A DNA stretch of 64,000 nt, taken from the NCBI RefSeq assembly GCF_000831385.1, contig NZ_AP014548.1, positions 2,843,779 through 2,907,778 of the forward strand, written 5' to 3'. The notes beneath the pieces are model-generated. The model did not search any database and had not been told where the DNA came from. It saw only the letters and a program-made list of their open reading frames with translations. Source of the DNA: Nonlabens marinus S1-08 (GTDB taxonomy: Bacteria; Bacteroidota; Bacteroidia; Flavobacteriales; Flavobacteriaceae). Below are positions 43,719 through 52,984 of the stretch, piece after piece; position 1 is the stretch's first letter, and each line of letters opens with the position of its first letter. The position numbers and the translations under genes were made by a program.

Positions 43719-45815
43719 ATGACTCGACTCTTTTTTATCTATCTTACTTTTTTATCCGCACTCATTTCCAGTGCTCAAGGAATCGATCAACCCAGCGTTG
43801 ATTTTAAGCGAGCTGCGGTGGACGTGAGTTTTGACCCTTCCAGTGAACTAGTTGTGGGGAGCATTAGTTTTGAGATTGACATTTTAAAAGCTACAGATCA
43901 AGTTCATATCGATGCTAATAATCTGTTGGAATATTCCGTAAGCTCCACAAGTCACCCTGATATTAAGGGTACAACTGATGATGCAGGGTTGTTGTTGAGA
44001 GCTCGCTTTCGCGAAAGCGAAAAAGCCACCGTTACCATTACATTCAAAAGTCAACCGAACAAGGCTCTTTATTTTATAGATACAGATGCGGATAAGCGAT
44101 GGGATCAAGCCTGGACGCAAGGTCAAGGGAAATATACCAGCAACTGGCTGCCCAGTATTGACGATATGAATGAAAAGATGGAATGGGATATCAGTATTAC
44201 TGCTCCTGCCGAATTTACTGTGATATCAAATGGAAAATTAATATCAAAATCAACGGAAAGCAGTGGAATCCAATGGAATTTTGACATGTCCCAGCCTATG
44301 TCCAGCTATTTAGTGGCAGTTGTGGTAGGCGATTATCAGGTTTCTAGCCAAGTTTCTAGTACAGGAATTCCACTAGATTTTTATTACTACCCGCAAGACA
44401 GTTCTAAGGTAGCGAGCACATACCAGCATTCTCGACAGATTTTTGATTTTTTGGAGAAGGAAATCGGCATCGGGTATCCATGGGAGGTTTATAAGCAGAT
44501 TCCGGTGAAAGACTTTTTGTATGCTGGAATGGAAAATACGAGCGCAACGATATTTAGTGATCAGTTTGTACAGGACGAGATAGGTGCTTTGGATCGCAGC
44601 TATGTGAACGTGAATGCGCATGAACTGGCACACCAATGGTTTGGCGATCTAGTGACTGAGGAGTCTGGAACACACCACTGGCTGCAGGAAGGTTTTGCGA
44701 CCTATTATGCGCTTCTAGCCGAACGCGCACTTTATGGCGATGTGCATTATTATGTGAACCTCTATGAACAAGCGGAATTGCTGAATGATCAAAATCAGTC
44801 GGGAAACACCACTGCCCTGATGGATCCTAATGCTAGCTCGCTGACTTTCTACCAGCATGGCGCTTGGGCTATTCATGCCTTGAGAGATTTAGTAGGTGAT
44901 GTCGTATTTAAAAATAGCATTAAAGTCTTTTTAAAAAAGTATGCCTTTGAAAATGCAACAACAGATGATTTACTAAAAATAGTTGCTGATCAATCTGGAA
45001 AAGACCTGACCGATTATAAAGCCTTATGGCTTACCAACAAACAATTCCCTAGTGAAGAAGCATTGAGGTTGTTGCGCAAGGATTTGTTTATGGAGGCGTA
45101 TCTGCAGTTATTAGCAAGACGCATCTCAACATTTGATGAAGCTTACAACAGCTATAAAGAAACCTTGAAACAACCGGTACAAAAAGAAGCAGTTCTAGAA
45201 ATGGTAGGGCAATTGAGCCTTCACGATGACGCAAGAAAATATAAGCTTTTAGAACAAGCCGCTGCCTTGAATAATCTTGAAATACGCCAGTTGATTGCTT
45301 TGACCACTACCGAGGTAAATGACAATAACAAATCCATGATCAGTAGCTTTTTGACTGACAATTCCTATGTCACCAGAGAGCAAAGCTTGGTTTTACTATG
45401 GAATGCTGCGGGAGATAAAAAGCGATTGTTAGAAACGGCAAAAAAGGCTTGGAAACAAACTAACGAGAGCTTCGATCTCGCATGGCTCGCATTAGCCATC
45501 AACACAGAAGGTTACACTAAAACAGAGCGCAAGAAGTTTCTACAAGAACTTCAAGAATATACTAGACCATCGTTCTCAACAGAGACCAGGCAAGTGGCTT
45601 TTGATTATTTGGTCGCTTTAGATTATCTGGACGATCAAAACTATCTGGATTTATATCAAGCTGCACTGCATCATAATTATAGGTTTTATGAGTATGCCCG
45701 TAAATTAGTCAATGAGCAGTATGCTCAAGAAAAGCGCAGAGCGCTTATGGATGAAGTGGTTGAATTACTCACTCCTGCGGAGCAGGAGAAATTGAAGTTG
45801 GTGACAGATTTGTAG
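43719..45815 (+). CDS. M1-family (gluzincin) aminopeptidase, exported
   Basis: I start at ATG 43719, which gives a signal peptide (MTRLFFIYLTFLSALISSAQ); a frame-open ATG at 43647 would put 24 residues in front and spoil it. The protein (698 aa) has the substrate motif YAGMENTSA and the zinc site HELAHQWFGDL with the third ligand Glu in WLQEGFATYY. It trims N-terminal residues from peptides in the periplasm or outside. A palindrome copy at 44005-44018 encodes RFRES in the N-terminal beta domain. Divergent from recG. Confidence 0.9.
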   Translation: MTRLFFIYLTFLSALISSAQGIDQPSVDFKRAAVDVSFDPSSELVVGSISFEIDILKATDQVHIDANNLLEYSVSSTSHPDIKGTTDDAGLLLRARFRESEKATVTITFKSQPNKALYFIDTDADKRWDQAWTQGQGKYTSNWLPSIDDMNEKMEWDISITAPAEFTVISNGKLISKSTESSGIQWNFDMSQPMSSYLVAVVVGDYQVSSQVSSTGIPLDFYYYPQDSSKVASTYQHSRQIFDFLEKEIGIGYPWEVYKQIPVKDFLYAGMENTSATIFSDQFVQDEIGALDRSYVNVNAHELAHQWFGDLVTEESGTHHWLQEGFATYYALLAERALYGDVHYYVNLYEQAELLNDQNQSGNTTALMDPNASSLTFYQHGAWAIHALRDLVGDVVFKNSIKVFLKKYAFENATTDDLLKIVADQSGKDLTDYKALWLTNKQFPSEEALRLLRKDLFMEAYLQLLARRISTFDEAYNSYKETLKQPVQKEAVLEMVGQLSLHDDARKYKLLEQAAALNNLEIRQLIALTTTEVNDNNKSMISSFLTDNSYVTREQSLVLLWNAAGDKKRLLETAKKAWKQTNESFDLAWLALAINTEGYTKTERKKFLQELQEYTRPSFSTETRQVAFDYLVALDYLDDQNYLDLYQAALHHNYRFYEYARKLVNEQYAQEKRRALMDEVVELLTPAEQEKLKLVTDL
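44005..44018. repeat. Dispersed palindrome inside the M1 peptidase gene
   Basis: Exact core; encodes RFRES. Confidence 0.9.
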
Positions 45816-45863
45816 AGGTTGAACTTGAATACAATTTTGTGTTCAGAAATTATAATTTAAGTA

Positions 45864-46343
45864 ATGTTACCTAAGATAGGTTCTAAAATTAAAGAGCTGA
45901 TATCCAAATTTTATTGGGTACTGATAATTCCGTTCTTTATTTGGGGACTTTTTTTTCATCTTAAAGAAGAGCAAGACTTTGATTACAATCAAGCTTATGC
46001 TTACGGAGTGGTTACTCGTTTCAACTCTATACATAAGCAACATAGCAAAAGAAATTATCATTATTATTTCCAAATCAATGGGAATAACTATACAGGAACT
46101 AGTGTAGGTTACCATTCACAGAACATTGAAATTGGAAACTGGTATAAGATTAAATATTCAGCCATAGACCCAGAAAATAGCCGAATGATTTTTGATCAGA
46201 GATATTACCCTAAGTATGAAAAAGATAGTTTAGGAAAAGTGGTTGACACCACTTTTTCAATTGAAGAGTCCTTAAACAAAGACAGTTTGGATCTTCGAAT
46301 TAAAAGAATAAAATCGGTTATCGATGGTGGTTTAAAAGGATGA
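45864..46343 (+). CDS. Hypothetical protein with one membrane segment
   Basis: 159 residues. One hydrophobic segment near 17-34 (FYWVLIIPFFIWGLFF) and a soluble, Tyr-rich C-terminal part resembling small DUF3592-like beta domains (YYFQINGNNYTGTSVGYHS, then WYKIKYSAIDPENSRM). I do not recognise a family with confidence. It lies 48 bp after the aminopeptidase, but no link is obvious. The start ATG is the first in the frame. Confidence 0.65.
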   Translation: MLPKIGSKIKELISKFYWVLIIPFFIWGLFFHLKEEQDFDYNQAYAYGVVTRFNSIHKQHSKRNYHYYFQINGNNYTGTSVGYHSQNIEIGNWYKIKYSAIDPENSRMIFDQRYYPKYEKDSLGKVVDTTFSIEESLNKDSLDLRIKRIKSVIDGGLKG

Positions 46344-46500
46344 GAGATAGCAATAAAATTGAGTATAGGCACAGCTCTTAACTAGAAGTCAAAACTTATT
46401 TAGAGAGATTCATTGTTGGGTTTTAATATGAGATAACTCACGACTTCGCTTGAGCAAGCGCCTCCCAAATATCCTAGTCCTCATGCCTCATGCCTAAAAC

Positions 46501-47019
46501 CTAAAACAACTCCCTAACTTCTTTGCGCACATAACTCAAGGCCGTCTCACTAGGCGCCAGGCTTTCCATAAACTCATTGATAATTTGAGCCCGCAGTTCT
46601 TCAGCAGTTGTTGATTTGTTGCTCATTCCTACCTGACGTATTTTTTGAATGGTCGTGTTTTTTGCAGCCCGTATGACATTCCAGCATTCTTCTGTGAAGT
46701 AAATCTGTTGGGCTACATTATGCTCAAACTCCTGCTCGATCGTGGCGACCAGCATAGATTCATATGCTGATTTACTTAAACTACCCGTATTTGTTCTTAC
46801 TAATAGACTATTAGGTTTCATGCGCTCTAGAAATAAGGTCAACCGCTCGTAGGCTGCCATGCGCATGGGTAAAGTTTTGGGCTTCAACGATTTTGAAGCA
46901 AGAAAGATGCGGCGTTTTTCCTCATTGTCTAAAAAGGCCTTAATCAGCAGGTAAGCTATTAATCCAACAATGAGAGCCGGTAGGAATGCGATGAGAATTT
47001 GGGTTGTAGACTGATTCAT
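46501..47019 (-). CDS. Conserved hypothetical protein, N-terminal membrane anchor
   Basis: 172 residues: a membrane segment at about 8-30 (ILIAFLPALIVGLIAYLLIK) and a cytoplasmic helical domain (LPMRMAAYERLTLFLERM, then LVATIEQEFEHNVAQQIYF). I recognise this as a protein common in Flavobacteriaceae with no assigned function. It is a single gene, divergent from the helicase gene; the spacer holds a full 20-bp palindrome. Confidence 0.7.
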   Translation of the reverse strand: MNQSTTQILIAFLPALIVGLIAYLLIKAFLDNEEKRRIFLASKSLKPKTLPMRMAAYERLTLFLERMKPNSLLVRTNTGSLSKSAYESMLVATIEQEFEHNVAQQIYFTEECWNVIRAAKNTTIQKIRQVGMSNKSTTAEELRAQIINEFMESLAPSETALSYVRKEVRELF

Positions 47020-47130
47020 TCGTTCTGTAAAAAATTCAATGTGTTGCTAAAATACGTTATGACACTCAAGTGCGCCTCAAAATTTCAATCCTATTTTGAA
47101 TCTCAATGTTGAAAAAATGCTGGTATTTAG

Positions 47131-47150
47131 TTCGCTTTCGCGAAAGCGAA
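47131..47150. repeat. Dispersed palindrome, full 20-bp intergenic copy
   Basis: TTCGCTTTCGCGAAAGCGAA, perfectly self-complementary, in the divergent spacer before the UvrD-type gene. Confidence 0.92.
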
Positions 47151-47195
47151 CAACCCTCAAACCGTATCTTTAAAGACTAGAAAATGAAGTAGATT

Positions 47196-49520
47196 TTGGA
47201 AGATTATTTATCCCAATTAAATGAAGCGCAGCGCCTTCCCGTGCTGCAAAAAGAAGGCCCAATGATCGTTATCGCAGGCGCTGGTTCAGGTAAAACCAGA
47301 GTACTAACCTTGCGCATTGCCTATCTCATGCAACAAGGCGTCGATCCATTCAATATACTATCGCTGACCTTTACTAATAAGGCGGCGCGGGAGATGAAAA
47401 AACGTATTGCAGATATTGTAGGGGTAAGCGAATCCAAGAACTTGTGGATGGGAACTTTCCACTCCGTTTTTGCTCGTTTGCTGCGCATGGAAGCTGATAA
47501 ATTAGGCTACCCTTCTAACTTTACGATTTACGATTCTCAAGATTCTCAACGATTGACGAGTGCGATCATCAAGGAAATGGGACTGGATAAGGATGTTTAT
47601 AAGTACAAACAGATTTTCTCTAGGATCTCGTCTCTCAAAAACAGCTTGATTACAGTACGTGCTTATTTTGCTGATGCAGATCTCCAGGAAGCAGATGCGA
47701 TGGCGCGTAGGCCACGGTTTGGTGATATTTATAAAGAGTATGTAGAGCGCTGTTTTAAAGCTGGCGCGATGGATTTTGATGATCTATTATTGAAAACCAA
47801 TGAATTGCTAAATCGATTCCCAGACGTTCTTGCAAAATACCAGAACCGTTTTCAATACATTCTGGTAGATGAGTATCAGGATACGAATCATTCCCAATAT
47901 TTGATCGTAAAGGCGCTATCAGATAAATTTCAGAATATATGTGTAGTTGGCGATGATGCCCAATCTATTTATGCCTTTAGAGGAGCTAATATCAATAACA
48001 TCTTAAACTTCCAGCGGGATTATGATGATGTAAAGGCCTACCGACTGGAACAAAATTACCGCTCTACCAAGAATATTGTAGAGGCGGCCAATTCTATTAT
48101 TGAGCACAATAAAACCAAGTTGGATAAAGTGGTTTGGACCGCTAACAATGATGGCCCCAAAATCATTGTACATAGATTAATGAGCGATGCCGAAGAAGGT
48201 CGTTATGTAGCGAGTAGTATTTGGGAAAATAAAATGAATCACCAGCTGGGCAATGATCAGTTTGCTATACTTTATAGAACTAACGCGCAATCCAGAGCCA
48301 TGGAAGACGCGCTTAGAAAGCGTGATATTCCCTACCGTATTTATGGCGGCCTCAGTTTCTACCAGCGTAAAGAGGTAAAAGACGTACTCTCCTATTTGCG
48401 ATTAGTAGTCAACCCGAAAGATGAGGAAGCGCTCAAAAGGGTGATCAACTATCCAGCACGTGGTATAGGTCAAACGACCATGGACAAACTCATTGTAGGA
48501 GCCAAACAATACGACCGCAGCATTTTTGAAGTTATTGAGAATATCGATCGTGTAGACATCAACATCAATGGCGCTACAAAAACAAAATTGCGCAATTTCG
48601 TAACGATGATTAAGAGCTTCCAAGCGCTGGAAGAAACTCAAAACGTATTTGAGTTAACGGAATATGTTATCAAAAAAAGTGCCTTATTAACGGAATTAAA
48701 AAAGGACGGAACCCAAGAAGGAATTTCAAGAATTGAAAACATTGAAGAGTTACTCAATGGTATGCGTGACTTTGTCGAAGGGCAAAAAGAAGTGGCAGAT
48801 GCTAGGGGATCGCTTTCTGAATTTTTAGAAGATGTAGCGCTTGCAACAGATTTAGACAATGACACAGGTGATACAGATCGCGTTTCATTAATGACTATTC
48901 ACCTTTCTAAAGGTTTGGAGTTTCCATACCTATATATCGTTGGAATGGAAGAAGACTTATTCCCTAGTGGGATGAGCATGAATACTAGAGAGGAGTTGGA
49001 AGAAGAGCGTCGACTGTTTTATGTGGCACTTACTAGAGCAGAACATCAGGCTTACCTAACCTATACCTTAAGTCGATACCGCTGGGGAAAATTAGTAGAT
49101 GCAGAACCTAGTCGCTTTATCAATGAAATTGATGATCAGTATGTAGAGTATACCACTCCCATGGATGATTACAAATACAAGCCACTGCTCGATGCAGACT
49201 TGTGGGACGAACCCGATAAATCCAAACTACGCCAGTCTAAGCCTAGAAATGGGACTCCCCCTAGCGTGAATAAACCCAGCGAAGAACAAATCAGGAAGCT
49301 GAGGAAAATGAGACCAGTGAGCACCGCGACAAATTCCACACCAGCTGGATTTGAAGGTGACCTTCAACCAGGAATGATGGTGGAACATGCCAGATTTGGA
49401 CGTGGAGAGGTAGTAAATATTGAAGGTGTAGGCGGTGAGAAAAAAGCGGAGATACGATTTCAAGTAGGTGGATTGAAGAAGCTTCTCTTGAGGTTTGCGA
49501 AATTGGAATTGGTAGAATAA
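47196..49520 (+). CDS. UvrD/PcrA-type superfamily I DNA helicase
   Basis: 774 residues with all SF1A motifs: VIAGAGSGKTRVLTLR (Walker A), LTFTNKAAREMKKR, YILVDEYQDTNHSQY, VVGDDAQSIYAFRGA, LEQNYRST, SLMTIHLSKGLEFP and VALTRAEHQAYLTY. A short C-terminal Tudor-like region (MMVEHARFGRGEVVNIEGV) is typical of PcrA. The start is TTG at 47196: the frame fits the family start (NYLSQLNEAQR-like) and a nearby ATG is followed by an immediate stop. It acts in repair and replication restart. Confidence 0.93.
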   Translation: MEDYLSQLNEAQRLPVLQKEGPMIVIAGAGSGKTRVLTLRIAYLMQQGVDPFNILSLTFTNKAAREMKKRIADIVGVSESKNLWMGTFHSVFARLLRMEADKLGYPSNFTIYDSQDSQRLTSAIIKEMGLDKDVYKYKQIFSRISSLKNSLITVRAYFADADLQEADAMARRPRFGDIYKEYVERCFKAGAMDFDDLLLKTNELLNRFPDVLAKYQNRFQYILVDEYQDTNHSQYLIVKALSDKFQNICVVGDDAQSIYAFRGANINNILNFQRDYDDVKAYRLEQNYRSTKNIVEAANSIIEHNKTKLDKVVWTANNDGPKIIVHRLMSDAEEGRYVASSIWENKMNHQLGNDQFAILYRTNAQSRAMEDALRKRDIPYRIYGGLSFYQRKEVKDVLSYLRLVVNPKDEEALKRVINYPARGIGQTTMDKLIVGAKQYDRSIFEVIENIDRVDININGATKTKLRNFVTMIKSFQALEETQNVFELTEYVIKKSALLTELKKDGTQEGISRIENIEELLNGMRDFVEGQKEVADARGSLSEFLEDVALATDLDNDTGDTDRVSLMTIHLSKGLEFPYLYIVGMEEDLFPSGMSMNTREELEEERRLFYVALTRAEHQAYLTYTLSRYRWGKLVDAEPSRFINEIDDQYVEYTTPMDDYKYKPLLDADLWDEPDKSKLRQSKPRNGTPPSVNKPSEEQIRKLRKMRPVSTATNSTPAGFEGDLQPGMMVEHARFGRGEVVNIEGVGGEKKAEIRFQVGGLKKLLLRFAKLELVE

Positions 49521-49633
49521 GACATAAAACCCATTTTAAATTTCAAATCACAGGATAAGAAAATGTCTAACGGATTATAGATATTAAATCTTAGCCTACG
49601 GTGCTAGATTGTAACTTCTTTAAGCTGCATTTC

Positions 49634-49661
49634 TTGAAAGAGAAATTATCCCATACATTTA
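49634..49661 (+). promoter_or_regulatory. Candidate promoter for the LOR-family gene
   Basis: TTG (49634-49636), 17 bp, TACATTTA (49654-49661): one mismatch to TAnnTTTG with good spacing, 21 bp before the ATG. Confidence 0.5.
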
Positions 49662-49682
49662 CAATAACCATCATACCTAGGA

Positions 49683-50279
49683 ATGCAAAATATTCAGTAT
49701 CCCGTACGTTTCTCCTTTAGAATAACAACTTTAAGCAACGATTTTACGGCCAAGGATGCCACCGGTCAAACCATTGCCTATGTTAGGCAAAAAATGTTCA
49801 AGCTTAAGGAGGCGATCACTGTTTACAATAATACCAGTAAATCTGAGGTTCTGTTTACTATTAAAGCAGACCGATGGCTAGACTGGAGTGCCGCTTACAG
49901 CATATACGACGCTCAAGGAAAAGTGTTAGGTAAGATTGCTCGAAAAGGATGGAAATCCATGTGGAAAGCAGAGTATAACATTATAGATCAAAACGACAAG
50001 CAACAATATAAAGTTCAAGAAGCCAGCGCGATGACGCGTCTTGCAGACTCACTAGTTGGCGAAATCCCTGTAGTCGGTTTTTTTACAGGTTACCTATTTA
50101 ACCCCACCTATAATGTCACAGATAGAAACGGTGACATTGTTGTCAAATTAAAGAAAAAAGGATCCTTCTTTGGGAAAGAGTTTGAGCTCAACAAAATCGT
50201 AGATATTGAAGAAGATGATAAAGAAAGAGTGATGCTAGGTTTGATGATGATGATACTCTTAGAGCGCCGTCGCGGATAG
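49683..50279 (+). CDS. LURP-one-related (LOR/tubby-like) family protein
   Basis: 198 residues with the LOR pattern of repeated short beta strands: FSFRITTLSNDFTAKDATGQ, VRQKMFKLKEAITVY, AAYSIYDAQGKVLGKI and PTYNVTDRNGDIVVKL. The fold resembles tubby/phospholipid scramblases. The bacterial role is unknown; lipid binding at the membrane face is only an inference. The amino acid permease gene begins 57 bp downstream on the same strand, so they may share a transcript. Confidence 0.72.
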   Translation: MQNIQYPVRFSFRITTLSNDFTAKDATGQTIAYVRQKMFKLKEAITVYNNTSKSEVLFTIKADRWLDWSAAYSIYDAQGKVLGKIARKGWKSMWKAEYNIIDQNDKQQYKVQEASAMTRLADSLVGEIPVVGFFTGYLFNPTYNVTDRNGDIVVKLKKKGSFFGKEFELNKIVDIEEDDKERVMLGLMMMILLERRRG

Positions 50280-50336
50280 GCCAGACGACAAAAGCTGAGA
50301 CCATACAGTGACAATAGACGTTTTCCATACAAATTC

Positions 50337-51581
50337 ATGGCTGACAAGAAACTAAAAAGAGATTTAGGTTTTTGGGACGTCCTACTATTTGGTGTAGGCA
50401 ATATTGTTGGTGCTGGAATTTATGCCATTATAGGACAGGCCGCAGGCTTAAGCGGCAATATGTTATGGCTTAGTTTTGCTGTCGCTGCAATAGTTGCTTT
50501 GCTGACTGGATTATCATATGCAGAGTTTGTTAGCCGATTCCCTGATGCCGGAGGTAGTTTTGAATATTTAAAGCAAGGCCTAGGAGAAAAGACAGCCATT
50601 GCCATGTCTGTTTTCATAACTCTTACTGGAATAGTTGCTGCAGCCGCCATTTCTATAAGCTTTGCAGATTATGTGAGTCGACTTTTCGATATTCCCAACA
50701 CCCTAAGTGTCGTTAGTATCATTGTGTTGATGGCCTTTTTCAATATCATAGGTTCCAAATATAGCTCCTACTACAATGGCCTTGCGACTATAATAACCCT
50801 AGCAGGTTTGATACTTGTGATTGCAGTTTGTATCCCAGATTTAGGTAATACCTCATTATTTGAAATGAATGAAATGGGATGGACAGGGATACTTGCTGGA
50901 TCTGCCTTGATTTTTTTTAGTTATGTAGGATTTGAAGACCTCGTCAAAATGGCTGAGGAAACAAAGCAGCCGCGCAAGAACATGCCAAAAGCCATATTAT
51001 TAAGTGGTCTGATTGTTTTGGTCGTCTATGTGCTAATCGCTATGGTAAGCGTGAGTGTCATGGATATAGATCAGTTAAGCAGTAGCAATGGGCCGCTAGC
51101 AGCGGTGATAGAATCAAAGCTAGGGGCTATAGGCTCTATCATACTAGTGGTAGTTGCGCTATTTGCCACGAGTAAGACCATTTTAAGTAATATTCTAGGC
51201 ACCTCTCGTCTATTATTTGACGTGGCCAGAGACAGTGAAATTTCATGGCTCAAAAAGTTTACCACAATTAGCGGAATTGGCAATACGCCAAACTACGCCA
51301 TCATAGCTATATCCATAATTACATTGTGTTTTGGCCTAATTGGCAATTTGAAAATGGTCGCCTCCATCAGCAACGTATTTGTATTTATAGTCTTTGTGAT
51401 GGTCAATATCGCCTTGATCTCTTACCGAGTCAAGATCAGAAAGGAAAAAGATACGGATGAGGATCTTTTTAGGATACCGCTTAACGTCAACAACATTCCA
51501 TTGCCTACCTTGCTTGCTATAGTCACTTTAGTTTTACTTTTAGCCTTTAATATTTACAATATCATAGAGGGTAAAGCCTGA
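50337..51581 (+). CDS. APC-superfamily amino acid permease
   Basis: 414 residues with about 12 membrane segments. The first carries the APC substrate/Na-site wording FGVGNIVGAGIYAIIGQAAG; the second is followed by YAEFVSRFPDAGGSFEYLK, and segment six contains SYVGFEDLVKMAEETKQPRK. These are hallmarks of amino-acid/polyamine/organocation transporters. The substrate is not readable. Confidence 0.9.
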   Translation: MADKKLKRDLGFWDVLLFGVGNIVGAGIYAIIGQAAGLSGNMLWLSFAVAAIVALLTGLSYAEFVSRFPDAGGSFEYLKQGLGEKTAIAMSVFITLTGIVAAAAISISFADYVSRLFDIPNTLSVVSIIVLMAFFNIIGSKYSSYYNGLATIITLAGLILVIAVCIPDLGNTSLFEMNEMGWTGILAGSALIFFSYVGFEDLVKMAEETKQPRKNMPKAILLSGLIVLVVYVLIAMVSVSVMDIDQLSSSNGPLAAVIESKLGAIGSIILVVVALFATSKTILSNILGTSRLLFDVARDSEISWLKKFTTISGIGNTPNYAIIAISIITLCFGLIGNLKMVASISNVFVFIVFVMVNIALISYRVKIRKEKDTDEDLFRIPLNVNNIPLPTLLAIVTLVLLLAFNIYNIIEGKA

Positions 51582-51601
51582 TATAAATAGAAACAAATAC
51601 C

Positions 51602-52129
51602 TTGTACGAGAACAGCTTTCCTACCAAACGATTTAAAAACACTTTTGAATTTCTTCAATTGCATGTTGAGCCTTCAGAGAAGATTCTGGATCTAGGTGTA
51701 GAGAATCCATTCTCTGTGATCCTGAAGGAAAATGGTTTTCAAGTTGAGAATACCGGTGGTGAAGATTTAGACGACAATTTAAGTACCATTCAATCTTTCA
51801 CGGGTAGTGTGATTACCGCCTTTGAGATTTTTGAACATTTAGTGAATCCTTATGGTGTTTTGAAGGCCATACCTTGCGATAAATTACTGGTAAGCGTACC
51901 CTTGAAGCTTTGGTTTGCGAGCGCTTATCGTAATCCTAATGACCTTAGAGACCAACATTATCATGAGTTTGAAGATTGGCAATTGGATTATGTCTTAAAC
52001 AAAGCGGGTTGGGAGATCAAAGATTCCATCAAGTTTACAAACCCTACTTCTAAACTAGGTCTAAGACCGCTCTTGCGTCACTTTACAGACCGCTACTATC
52101 TTGTATATTGCGAGCGCACTAAAAACTAG
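51602..52129 (+). CDS. Class I SAM-dependent methyltransferase-like protein
   Basis: 175 residues. KILDLGVENPFSVILKENG resembles a degenerate SAM loop, followed by an acidic strand (TGGEDLDD) and VITAFEIFEHLVNPYGVL, a typical motif-II region. The protein is short for the class. The start is TTG at 51602; no in-frame ATG exists before the SAM loop. Three bases separate it from the GT2 gene, so they work together, perhaps in glycan or lipid modification. Confidence 0.68.
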   Translation: MYENSFPTKRFKNTFEFLQLHVEPSEKILDLGVENPFSVILKENGFQVENTGGEDLDDNLSTIQSFTGSVITAFEIFEHLVNPYGVLKAIPCDKLLVSVPLKLWFASAYRNPNDLRDQHYHEFEDWQLDYVLNKAGWEIKDSIKFTNPTSKLGLRPLLRHFTDRYYLVYCERTKN

Positions 52130-52132
52130 AAA

Positions 52133-52984
52133 TTGCACATCGCTATCGTCATACCAGCTTTTAATGAAGAAGCACTGATCGCCCAGACGCTAGAAAGCCT
52201 CTGCGATCAAACTCATCCCGCTGCTCAAATAGTAGTCGTAGACGATAATTCTACAGACCATACCTACGACATTGCTGCATCATTTATCACTCGATTACCG
52301 CTACAAGTCATTCGTAATTCTTCAAGCGCAGAAAATATTCCAGGCGCCAAGGTGATTCAAGCTTTTAAAAAAGGCCTCTCCTTGTTGGATCTTTCTAAAT
52401 ATGATGTGATCTGTAAGTTTGATGCTGATCTCATTTTTCCAACTGATTATCTGGAGCAAATTGTAGTTCGCTTTCGCGAAAGCGATACCATCGGCATGGT
52501 GGCAGGTCATTGTACTATTGAGAAAAACGGGAGTTGGGTACTAGAAAACCAAAATAACCCAGATCACATAAGAGGTGCTTTAAAAGCTTATCGCATCAAT
52601 TGCTTTGATGCAATTGGAGGTCTAAAAACCAGCATAGGATGGGACACTATGGATGAAATGCTGGCGCGGTACAACGGTTGGAAGGTGGTAACTATAGAGG
52701 GTTTGCATGTCAAGCATCTCAAACCTACTGGTGTTTCTTACAAACCGAAATCCCTGCGATTACAAGGGGAAGCATTTTATAAAATGCGATACGGATTACC
52801 GCTAACCATGATCACCGCAATTAAGATGGCGTTTAAAAACAATAATTGGAGATTGATTGGTGACTACTTACAGGGATATTTCAACGCACAAAAAAGCGAC
52901 CTTGATCCTTTAATGACTAAGGATCAAGGCCGCTTTTTGAGATCTTACCGCTGGAAAGGTATTAAATCTAAAATAGGTTTCTAG
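52133..52984 (+). CDS. Family 2 glycosyltransferase
   Basis: 283 residues: IAIVIPAFNEEALIAQTLES, VVVDDNSTDHTYDIA and KFDADLIFP (DxD-like) are the GT-A donor-binding motifs; GWDTMDEMLARYNGWK and the C-terminal YRWKGIKSK follow. The start is TTG at 52133. A palindrome copy at 52470-52483 encodes RFRES. The last ~30 codons overlap a large hairpin (52891-52938) that serves as terminator for the convergent gene. Sugar specificity unknown. Confidence 0.88.
   Translation: MHIAIVIPAFNEEALIAQTLESLCDQTHPAAQIVVVDDNSTDHTYDIAASFITRLPLQVIRNSSSAENIPGAKVIQAFKKGLSLLDLSKYDVICKFDADLIFPTDYLEQIVVRFRESDTIGMVAGHCTIEKNGSWVLENQNNPDHIRGALKAYRINCFDAIGGLKTSIGWDTMDEMLARYNGWKVVTIEGLHVKHLKPTGVSYKPKSLRLQGEAFYKMRYGLPLTMITAIKMAFKNNNWRLIGDYLQGYFNAQKSDLDPLMTKDQGRFLRSYRWKGIKSKIGF
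52470..52483. repeat. Dispersed palindrome inside the GT2 gene
   Basis: Exact core; encodes RFRES. Confidence 0.9.
52891..52938 (-). terminator. Terminator of the barrel-protein gene, inside the GT2 coding sequence
   Basis: Two 20-base arms (52891-52910 and 52919-52938) pair with a single mismatch around an 8-base loop. On the minus strand the stem is followed by a run of six T, 43 bp beyond the stop codon of the 52981-53472 gene. On the plus strand it ends in five T but lies 46 bp before the GT2 stop. Confidence 0.8.
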
